Assembly: GCA_022763115.1 (NCBI GenBank)
Contig: JALEGJ010000102.1
Location: 1-44,064 of the forward strand
DNA length: 44,064 nucleotides
Source of the DNA: Aquisalinus sp.
Lineage (GTDB): Bacteria > Pseudomonadota > Alphaproteobacteria > Caulobacterales > Parvularculaceae
Reading direction: 5' to 3'
Every line of letters starts with the position of its first letter. Position 1 is the stretch's first letter. The notes under the pieces are model-generated. The model was given only the letters and a program-made list of their open reading frames with translations, ran no database searches and was not told the origin of the DNA. The translations under genes were made by a program, and so were the position numbers. Shown here one piece after another: positions 8,975-14,609 of this stretch.

Positions 8975-9505
8975 TTATCCCCGCGCTGGCAGCACCTTGG
9001 GGTTGCGCAGGATAGCCGCCGAAACCAGTGTCACGATCAGGGCAACCGGAAATATCTCGGTGAAGGTAATCGGAATCCGATAGAAGGGATTGCCGTAATT
9101 GGCCATCATGGCTTCAAGCCCTTCAATGCGCTTGTCCATTTCCGCCTGCGAGAGCCCCTTCTCCTTCAGTTGCTCAATCATACCGGCCATATATTCATCG
9201 GCAAAAGCGTAATCCGTCACTGCAAGGTATATTTCCCAGCTTATGATGTAGGCAATGCTCGCAACCAGAGAAATCAGCAAGCCAAGCTGAAAAGCCTTGC
9301 CGAAAGAGATAACGCCGCCAAGGTCCCTGTCACGATAGCGCTTGATGCCAATGAAGATCAGCGACAAGGCCACAATCATGAAGAGATAGCCAATCGCCTG
9401 GGACGAGCCGAAGCCCTTCCCGTCCGACATCGCGTAACCGATCACCATGCTGGCGATAATGACGGCTCCGGCAATAGCGCCATAAATAACTGCAATACGT
9501 ATCAT
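8975..9505 (-). CDS. DUF4199 family membrane protein
   Basis: A 176-residue inner-membrane protein of the DUF4199 family, function unknown. Four hydrophobic segments are visible: about 2-22, 33-53, 72-93 and 145-167. A charged loop with KEKGLSQAEMDKRIEGLEAMMANYGNP lies between the third and fourth, as is usual for the family. The start at 9505 is fixed by AAGGAGGG seven bases upstream; the in-frame ATG at 9529 lies before that ribosome site. In many bacteria such a gene sits next to a LuxR-type regulator gene, as here, where the regulator gene lies just upstream on the same strand. Confidence 0.85.
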   Translation of the reverse strand: MIRIAVIYGAIAGAVIIASMVIGYAMSDGKGFGSSQAIGYLFMIVALSLIFIGIKRYRDRDLGGVISFGKAFQLGLLISLVASIAYIISWEIYLAVTDYAFADEYMAGMIEQLKEKGLSQAEMDKRIEGLEAMMANYGNPFYRIPITFTEIFPVALIVTLVSAAILRNPKVLPARG

Positions 9506-9550
9506 TTCTGTGCCCTCCTTTTTTGGCATGATGGCACAGAAAAGGCGGCA

Positions 9551-9608
9551 AAAACGCTCAAAAAGATATCGCCCGAAAGGGTGATTGGCCTGATATCACC
9601 CTTTCGGG
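9551..9608 (-). terminator. Terminator/attenuator between regulator and DUF4199 genes
   Basis: A perfect 14-bp inverted repeat (9572-9585 with 9595-9608, arms CCCGAAAGGGTGAT/ATCACCCTTTCGGG) has a 9-nt loop. On the minus strand it is followed by TTTTTGAGCGTTTTT. It lies 8 bases past the regulator stop and about 46 bases before the DUF4199 ribosome site. Confidence 0.85.
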
Positions 9609-9616
9609 GCTGGTTT

Positions 9617-10030
9617 TCAGGGAATCAGCGCCAGTTCGCGGGCCTTCTGAATCGCTTGTGTGCGCCGTTGCACCGACAGCTTGTCGTAAAGTCTGGCCAC
9701 ATGGGTCTTTACGGTATTGGGCGAAATATCGAGGCTGCGGGCTATTTCCTTGTTGGTTTGACCGTCCGCAAGGAGGGTCAGCACCTCATACTCACGATCA
9801 CTGACCCCCAGGCTTGTCAGGGCAGCGGTATTCTTCTCGAAAGTTGCAGGGCGCTGCCGCCGGGTCAGATGCATCCCAACCCACGCACCCAGCACCGTGA
9901 AGGCAATCGCGATCAGAACAATATAGATCTCCACGGAATAGGCCCGGGTGAGATGCCGGAATTGCAACCACTCGAGAGCAAAAGCCGCACCAGCCATGAT
10001 GCCTGCGTAAATGAGAATTGTGCGCCACAT
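9617..10030 (-). CDS. Membrane-anchored LuxR-type HTH regulator
   Basis: A small regulator of 137 residues. Two hydrophobic helices at about 3-22 and 33-53 are followed by a LuxR/GerE-type DNA-binding domain (about 72-135) with the typical VSDREYEVLTLLADGQTNKEIA and ISPNTVKTHVARLYDKL recognition region. It has no receiver or autoinducer domain, so it looks like a membrane-tethered transcription factor. The start at 10030 is chosen because it begins the first membrane helix; upstream residues in the longer frame look random. It is divergent from the TRAP transporter genes, with 130 bases between, and precedes the DUF4199 gene, its likely partner. Confidence 0.82.
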   Translation of the reverse strand: MWRTILIYAGIMAGAAFALEWLQFRHLTRAYSVEIYIVLIAIAFTVLGAWVGMHLTRRQRPATFEKNTAALTSLGVSDREYEVLTLLADGQTNKEIARSLDISPNTVKTHVARLYDKLSVQRRTQAIQKARELALIP

Positions 10031-10160
10031 AGTCCCGTTACTCTGGCGCAAAGTCGGGCTCAAGAAAAGTCTGGCCCAAGACCAGAGTCGCTTTCGTCGC
10101 GCTGGCTGCTTCAAGCGTGATGGGGTAAAGGTGGCGAGAGCAAAGAAAAGAGAGGACCAT

Positions 10161-11183
10161 ATGAGGGGACTGGTTCAAACCATCGCAGTAATTTGCCTGA
10201 TCCTGACCTGTGTCAGCCCGGCAGTTGCCCAGCGCGACGTGACCATAAGGCTTGCCCATGTTGACGGCGCCGAATGGCAGAAGTCCAAAAAGGGTGCTGC
10301 GGCCGAAATCTTCAAAAACATTGTCGAGAATGAGACCAACATCACGGTGCAATTATTCCCGGCCAAGGCGCTGGGTGACGAGGATGATCTCGTGCAACAG
10401 GCACAGGAGGGCACTGCCCAGATGGTAATCGTCTCGGCCGCGCTGTCGAAACTGTGCAAGCCAGCCTATGTGCTCGATATTCCCTACACATTCTCAAGCG
10501 CCCCGATTGCCTGGGACGTGCTGGACGGACCTTTTGGTGACGCACTGGCAGAGACCTGTCTTGAACGCACAGGGCTTCGAACGCTTGCCTTTGGCGAAAC
10601 CGGGTTTCGTAATTTCACCAACTCCAAACGCCCGGTGAAAACGCCTGAAGACTTGAAGGGCTTGAAAATCAGGGTACAGCCTATCCCGCTGTATATCGAG
10701 ATGGTGAAGGCCCTTGGCGCAGAACCAACGCCGATTGCCTGGTCAGAATTGCCCAACGCGTTGACGACAGGCGTTGTGGATGGTCAGGAAAATCCGGTTG
10801 GCACGATTTACAACAACAACCTGCATAAACTGCAGGATTACATGATCCTTGACGGCCATAATTACGCAGTTGATTTCATCCTCATCAATGATGAGTTTTA
10901 TCAGTATCTGTCTGAATCTGACCGCGCAGTGGTGTCAAAGGCAGCGCGTGTGGCCGGGATCATGAGTCGCGCAATCCAACAGTTCAATACTGCAGAAAGC
11001 CTCTCGCTTGTGATCGAAGAAGGCATGGAGGTTCATGTGCCTTCAGCGGAAGAGCTGGCGCAATTCCGGGATCTGGCCCGTCCGGCTGTCATTGCCTGGC
11101 TACAGGAAGAACTGGGCGAGGATGCTATCTGGATTGAAAAACTGGAACAGGCGCTTGCGGCAGAACAAGCCAATACAGACTGA
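10161..11183 (+). CDS. dctP: TRAP transporter solute-binding protein DctP
   Basis: Periplasmic binding protein of a tripartite ATP-independent transporter, 340 residues. A signal peptide ends near residue 23 (SPAVA|Q). Typical DctP features are the FPAKALGDEDDLVQQAQEGTAQMV region, the FTNSKRPVKTPEDLKGLKIRVQ segment containing the arginine that binds the substrate carboxylate, and GVVDGQENP. Substrates of this family are mostly C4-dicarboxylates, other organic acids or sugar acids; the exact one cannot be told. The ATG at 10161 has AGAGAGGA upstream. Its stop overlaps the next start (TGATG), so the three transporter genes form one operon. Confidence 0.93.
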   Translation: MRGLVQTIAVICLILTCVSPAVAQRDVTIRLAHVDGAEWQKSKKGAAAEIFKNIVENETNITVQLFPAKALGDEDDLVQQAQEGTAQMVIVSAALSKLCKPAYVLDIPYTFSSAPIAWDVLDGPFGDALAETCLERTGLRTLAFGETGFRNFTNSKRPVKTPEDLKGLKIRVQPIPLYIEMVKALGAEPTPIAWSELPNALTTGVVDGQENPVGTIYNNNLHKLQDYMILDGHNYAVDFILINDEFYQYLSESDRAVVSKAARVAGIMSRAIQQFNTAESLSLVIEEGMEVHVPSAEELAQFRDLARPAVIAWLQEELGEDAIWIEKLEQALAAEQANTD

Positions 11184-11749
11184 TGCAACGCTTGCTGACG
11201 ACCCTGACAAAAACAGCTGAACGCATCTTTGCGGTTGGGGCCGGGCTTTCCATGGCCCTGATGTTCAGTGTTGTCTTCATCAATGCCGTCAGGCGTTACA
11301 CCCTTGGAAAATCCTTTGAATGGGGCGAGGAACTGCCGGTTTACCTGGCTATCTTCGGGGTCATGTTTGGTTGCGCGCTCGGCTATTTGCAGGATCGACA
11401 TGTCAGGCTTGCCATTTTCGTAGACCCGCTGCCAGCTTCAACAAAACGCTGGATATATGCAGCGGTTGATCTTGTGATGATTGGTGCCGGGGTGATGCTG
11501 GCCTGGTCAGGCTGGCTGTTTGCGGCCCGGCGTGGAAACATCGAATCTTCCGGCTTAATCAGTACAGCCCGTGATCTGGCCGAACTTACAGGCATCGATG
11601 CGATAGCGTTTCTTGGCCAGATGTACCCCTGGCAGTTTGCCATGTGCCTCGGGGGTGCCATGATCGGCGTTGCTGCATTCCTGAAATTTCTGGAACGTGT
11701 AACCGGTCTGCCGCAAGGCTCTGACAACGAGGCCGGAGGACTGGCCTGA
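11183..11749 (+). CDS. dctQ: TRAP transporter small permease DctQ
   Basis: The small membrane subunit of the TRAP transporter, 188 residues, which holds the large permease to the binding-protein system. Four hydrophobic segments are seen, with the family signature FEWGEELPVYLAIFGVMFGCALGY (about 47-70) and DRHVRLAIFVDPLP after it. The gene overlaps both neighbours through TGATG junctions, implying coupled translation and fixed subunit stoichiometry. Confidence 0.92.
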   Translation: MQRLLTTLTKTAERIFAVGAGLSMALMFSVVFINAVRRYTLGKSFEWGEELPVYLAIFGVMFGCALGYLQDRHVRLAIFVDPLPASTKRWIYAAVDLVMIGAGVMLAWSGWLFAARRGNIESSGLISTARDLAELTGIDAIAFLGQMYPWQFAMCLGGAMIGVAAFLKFLERVTGLPQGSDNEAGGLA

Positions 11750-13020
11750 TGGTTTATGTCCTGCTCATCCTTGCGCTTGTCATCGGTGTGCCGGTTGCTT
11801 TCGCCATTGTCGTGGCATTGCTGTATTTCATGGCCACGGGTGATTTCCCTTATCATATTCGTATCGTCGCCACGGAGATGTTCGGTGGGCTGAAGTCTTA
11901 CCCGCTGCTAGCTATCCCGCTGTTTATTCTGGCGGGCGAATTGATGAACGAATCCGGCATTACCCAGCGGATCATTGCCTTTGCCAACTTTCTGGTCGGC
12001 CGAATGCGCGCCGGGCTTGCCCTGGTCAATATCTGGGCCTCGGTCATCTTTGCCGGATTATCCGGCTCTGCCATTGCAGATTCATCTGCCCTCGGACGCA
12101 TTTTCATTCCGGAAATGGAGCGCCGGGGCTATCCACGGGATTTCTCGGCGGCACTGACAGCCGCTTCTTCTGTTATTGGCCCTATCATCCCGCCGTCTAT
12201 CCCCGTTATCATCTATGCCCTGACTGTGACCGGTGTTTCCGTGCCGGCGATGTTTCTGGCAGGCGTGATACCGGGCTTGATTCTGGCTGTTTTTCTTTCT
12301 GCTTACGTCATGATCGTGGCCGGGGATTACGCCAAAGGTGATGCGACGCTGACACGTGACCCCGCCTGGAAGATTGTCCTCAATGCGCTCATCCCCCTGT
12401 TCATGCCGGTTTTTGTTGTGGGCACCATTCTCGCGGGCGTTGTTACCCCCACCGAAGCCGCGAGCTTCGCCGTGGCCTATGCTCTTTTCATCGGTCTTTT
12501 TGTGTATCGCGAAATCAGGCCGGGGCGCTTGCCGGACATATTTGCCAGAGCAATGCGGGATGCCGCCGTCATCATGATAATCATTGCGGCGGTGGCAGCA
12601 GCCAACTGGCTCCTGACTTACAATCGTGTGCCCAACATGATCTCCGAATTCGTGCTTGTGTATGTCGATGCACAGTGGATGTTTCTGTTGGCGGTCATCA
12701 TCCTGTTCTTGCTGGTCGGGCTATTTCTCGAAGGCATTGCTGCGATGCTGGTGCTGGTGCCGATCCTGCACCCGATTGCCGTCAGCCTTGGCATCGACCC
12801 GACCCATTTCGGCATCATCGTTATTTTCAACCTGATGATCGGCCTCATTACACCGCCCATCGGGCTTTGCCTGTTTGTGGTAGAGAATGTTGCCCAGGTT
12901 GGGATGGCGAAAATCATCGCCCGCATATTCCCGTTCTTCCTCGTGGAGGTGGCGGTCCTGTTGCTGATTACATTCGTGCCCCAAACAGTGACCTTCCTGC
13001 CTGACCTTTTTGGGTTGTAG
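11749..13020 (+). CDS. dctM: TRAP transporter large permease DctM
   Basis: The transport subunit of the TRAP system, 423 residues and about a dozen membrane segments; it uses a sodium gradient in characterised members. Family motifs include PLLAIPLFILAGELMNESGI, SGSAIADSSALG, a double-proline IIPPSIPVIIYA stretch and LITPPIGLCLFV near the C-terminus. It is the last gene of dctPQM; no clear plus-strand terminator follows. Confidence 0.93.
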   Translation: MVYVLLILALVIGVPVAFAIVVALLYFMATGDFPYHIRIVATEMFGGLKSYPLLAIPLFILAGELMNESGITQRIIAFANFLVGRMRAGLALVNIWASVIFAGLSGSAIADSSALGRIFIPEMERRGYPRDFSAALTAASSVIGPIIPPSIPVIIYALTVTGVSVPAMFLAGVIPGLILAVFLSAYVMIVAGDYAKGDATLTRDPAWKIVLNALIPLFMPVFVVGTILAGVVTPTEAASFAVAYALFIGLFVYREIRPGRLPDIFARAMRDAAVIMIIIAAVAAANWLLTYNRVPNMISEFVLVYVDAQWMFLLAVIILFLLVGLFLEGIAAMLVLVPILHPIAVSLGIDPTHFGIIVIFNLMIGLITPPIGLCLFVVENVAQVGMAKIIARIFPFFLVEVAVLLLITFVPQTVTFLPDLFGL

Positions 13021-13029
13021 CCCTCTTAA

Positions 13030-13119
13030 TCAGAACGGCAGTGCTGATCCGATCATGGTCAAAAGGGCCAACAGGCCGAAGATAAATCCTGTAACACCGG
13101 CTGACATGATGATCGACAT
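13030..13119 (-). CDS. Small membrane peptide, 29 aa (sORF1)
   Basis: An ATG frame of 29 residues, beginning MSIIMSAGVTGFIFGLLALL, that is one hydrophobic helix ending in a short polar tail. No family is recognised. A purine-rich AAAGGAAA lies about 13 bases before the ATG, longer than ideal. A CRP/FNR-type palindrome (13186-13201) lies 66 bases upstream. The second 29-residue peptide 200 bases away has the same length, orientation and upstream arrangement, which supports both being real genes. It could be a subunit or regulator of a membrane complex; no function can be assigned. Confidence 0.6.
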   Translation of the reverse strand: MSIIMSAGVTGFIFGLLALLTMIGSALPF

Positions 13120-13185
13120 AAACACTGGCTGTTTCCTTTCCCGTTGCCTCATGAATAAGAAGTGGGAACGATCTGCCAAAACCTA

Positions 13186-13201
13186 AGTGACGGGGATCAC
13201 A
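13186..13201 (-). promoter_or_regulatory. CRP/FNR-type operator upstream of sORF1
   Basis: AGTGA-N6-TCACA, which matches the CRP-family consensus TGTGA-N6-TCACA except at one outer base. A TTATTC -10-like box at 13154-13159 puts the palindrome near -45 of a likely minus-strand start, an activator position. Confidence 0.6.
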
Positions 13202-13265
13202 CTCTGCCATGTAAAGGGATTATCAGAGCAGAATTTTTTTCAGAGGCTGACTTTTGAAATCGGAC

Positions 13266-13294
13266 AACAAAAAAGGCCGGTCAGAACCGGCCTT
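13266..13294 (-). terminator. Terminator of sORF2
   Basis: On the minus strand a perfect 9-bp stem (AAGGCCGGT/ACCGGCCTT) with a 4-nt loop runs into TTTTTTGTTG. It starts 26 bases past the sORF2 stop, showing that the 29-codon frame has its own transcription unit. Confidence 0.85.
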
Positions 13295-13319
13295 GCGTTC
13301 TCATTGATACTTTTGCTGA

Positions 13320-13409
13320 TTAGCTGATGCCGAGCATCATGAATGCGGCCACAGCCAGCAAAAACAGCATGATAAATGAAAAGGACTGTATGACAGGTGT
13401 CAGTATCAA
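13320..13409 (-). CDS. Small membrane peptide, 29 aa (sORF2)
   Basis: A 29-residue frame that starts with TTG behind a good ribosome site (GAGG, five bases away) and forms one hydrophobic helix, with FIMLFLLAVAAFMMLG at residues 12-27. It has its own terminator 26 bases downstream and a likely promoter: a TATAGT -10 box at 13441-13446 with a CRP/FNR-type palindrome centred near -45. It is the better supported of the two short genes. The family is not recognised; similar tiny proteins elsewhere are subunits of oxidases, transporters or sensor kinases, but nothing here decides among these. Confidence 0.68.
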   Translation of the reverse strand: MILTPVIQSFSFIMLFLLAVAAFMMLGIS

Positions 13410-13471
13410 TTTTTCCTCGTTTGTTGCTTCAACCTTACACACTATAGATGGGTATTCTCACGCCGATTTGA

Positions 13472-13487
13472 AGTGATGCAGATCACA
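13472..13487 (-). promoter_or_regulatory. CRP/FNR-type operator upstream of sORF2
   Basis: AGTGA-N6-TCACA, with the same half-sites as the palindrome at 13186-13201 but a different centre. It lies 62 bases from the sORF2 start and about 45 bases upstream of the start expected from the TATAGT box. Confidence 0.62.
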
Positions 13488-13527
13488 TGAACGGACGCGT
13501 TTCAGCATCTTTTCCTTTCATGAGGGG

Positions 13528-13546
13528 TGTAGCAGGATCTGCTACA
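13528..13546. repeat. Perfect 8-bp dyad, possible operator
   Basis: TGTAGCAG-GAT-CTGCTACA, arms identical with a 3-base centre. It resembles a repressor operator or a very tight hairpin, but no T-run and no flanking gene start define its role. Confidence 0.4.
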
Positions 13547-13754
13547 GTTTCGGGAATTGTTCACGCCCTCTCCCCCGCGGATAGTAATTTGGGAGATCGT
13601 CCAGCGGCACAAACGCTGCGCAGCGCCCGCAATAGCGCTGGGCGAGGCCTGCGCGCGGCATTGCAACCGCCCCAGGGCAAGATCAGAAACTTTGTATCCT
13701 CGTAATTTTGTCATTTTAGTCCACCAAATCAAAAATCCATACGTCGTTCCATAG

Positions 13755-13800
13755 ACCCTGAATCTGCGCATCGCCGAGGCGATGCTTGTTCAGGGTGACG
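13755..13800. repeat. REP-like palindromic repeat
   Basis: Outer arms ACCCTGAA (13755-13762) and TTCAGGGT (13789-13796) enclose an inner perfect stem GCATCGCC/GGCGATGC with a 2-nt loop, followed by GACG. The last 20 bases recur at 165-184 with two mismatches, and the outer arms recur at 14249-14284. Confidence 0.7.
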
Positions 13801-14248
13801 CTACCAAACTCACTCTCTGTCACCTCATCGGGCGCCCATCGAGGGCCTGTTTGTTGTCCGTCTGCCAGTTGCCACAGGCTGGTCACCACACCAGACCCAC
13901 GCACCACCGAGCAAGGGAACAACACCAGATTATCAAAGAGTCGCCAGCCCGCTATCTTCATTTCACGGGCTAACTTGCACCGGAAGCATGACCTCTCCAG
14001 CACAAGAACATATATAGAACAATATATCTCAAAAGTCAAGCACTAAAATCAGAAATATTTCAGTTCAGGCCTTGAGCATCAGGCGACCTGACCGGCTCAG
14101 CTATCGTACCCCTCATACGTAAGCCTGACTGCCACATTCTACCTTTGCGCCAAGGCCGAGATGTTCGGTGTTTTCCGATTTTGCTCTGGATGGCGGGGAG
14201 CAGCCCCTGTCAGGGATGGTCTGTCAGGGAGGCGGGCTTCAGCCATGG

Positions 14249-14284
14249 ATCCTGAATGATTGCTAACGCAATCTTCAGGATGAC
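14249..14284. repeat. REP-like palindromic repeat flanking the CRISPR array
   Basis: ATCCTGAA (14249-14256), one unpaired T, GATTGC, loop TAAC, GCAATC, TTCAGGAT (14274-14281), then GACG-like end. Same outer arms and tail as the repeat at 13755-13800. It ends about 20 bases before the first CRISPR repeat. Confidence 0.7.
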
Positions 14285-14308
14285 GTGACCGGGGAGACCC
14301 GAGGTCAC
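14285..14308. repeat. Hairpin overlapping the first CRISPR repeat
   Basis: GTGACC (14285-14290) pairs with GGTCAC (14303-14308), with an inner GGG/CCC pairing. The right arm includes the first five bases of CRISPR repeat 1. Confidence 0.5.
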
Positions 14309-14537
14309 GGTCCCACCTTAAAATCGGCAGGTCCGCAACACAGTGCATCTACCAAATCGTGAAAGAGCGGTCACGGTCCCACCTTAAAATCGGCAGGTCC
14401 GTAACGCTGATCAACGGCATAACTTACTTCGAAACGTCACGGTCCCACCTTAAAATCGGCAGGTCCGTAACCACCGACAAGGCGAGAACCACCGTTCACG
14501 TGTCACGGTCCCACCTTAAAATCGGCAGGTCCGTAAC
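14304..14537 (-). CRISPR. CRISPR array: four 36-nt repeats, three 30-nt spacers
   Basis: Repeats lie at 14304-14339, 14370-14405, 14436-14471 and 14502-14537; spacers at 14340-14369, 14406-14435 and 14472-14501 are each exactly 30 nt and unrelated. Read on the plus strand each repeat begins GTCACGGTCCCACC and ends GGCAGGTCCGTAAC. Repeats 2-4 are identical; repeat 1 has C for T at position 33. The repeat folds: GTCACGG pairs with CCGTAAC (one mismatch) and ACCT with AGGT, leaving a 4-nt bulge and a 10-nt loop, the bulged-stem shape usual for type VI crRNAs. A 36-nt repeat with 30-nt spacers is also usual for type VI. Orientation is not proven. I give minus because the only altered repeat is at 14304, which would be the leader-distal end if transcription follows the effector gene. 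Confidence 0.93.
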
Positions 14538-14538
14538 A

Positions 14539-14578
14539 GGTCTTGTGGCAAGCAATTGATATTGCTCGACAAAAGACC
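14539..14578. ncRNA. Structured element between array and effector gene (leader candidate)
   Basis: GGTCTT (14539-14544) pairs with AAGACC (14573-14578) and AGCAAT (14551-14556) with ATTGCT (14561-14566) around a TGAT loop, with three further pairs possible in the internal loop. It begins one base after the last CRISPR repeat. It may be leader DNA, an end structure of the effector mRNA, or part of an array transcript; no T-run follows on either side. Confidence 0.4.
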
Positions 14579-14609
14579 GCTGGACTTACAAAAAAAGCCA
14601 GTAAGTTGC

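Larger units (their letters stand above)
13488..14248. other. Gene-poor intergenic stretch with palindromes
   Basis: About 760 bases without a gene I can support. It contains an 8-bp dyad (13528-13546), a REP-like palindrome (13755-13800) and an AT-rich patch near 14010-14060. Frames of 60-107 codons exist on both strands but run through the palindrome and lack ribosome sites or protein-like composition. Confidence 0.55.

Noticed and set aside
7478-10120. Plus-strand frame of 880 codons
   Set aside because: It lies antisense to NAGK/NAGS, DUF4199 and the LuxR gene, all of which have clear motifs; the translation has no family features and is rich in His, Arg and Gln, as antisense frames of GC-rich genes are.
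13716-14039. Minus-strand frame of 107 codons
   Set aside because: It runs through the REP-like palindrome, has no ribosome site at its start and shows no protein-like pattern.
14359-14559. Plus-strand frame of 66 codons with a repeated RSHLKIGRSVT peptide
   Set aside because: The peptide repeat is the translation of the CRISPR repeats; repeat plus spacer is 66 nt, a multiple of three, so the frame stays open by chance.
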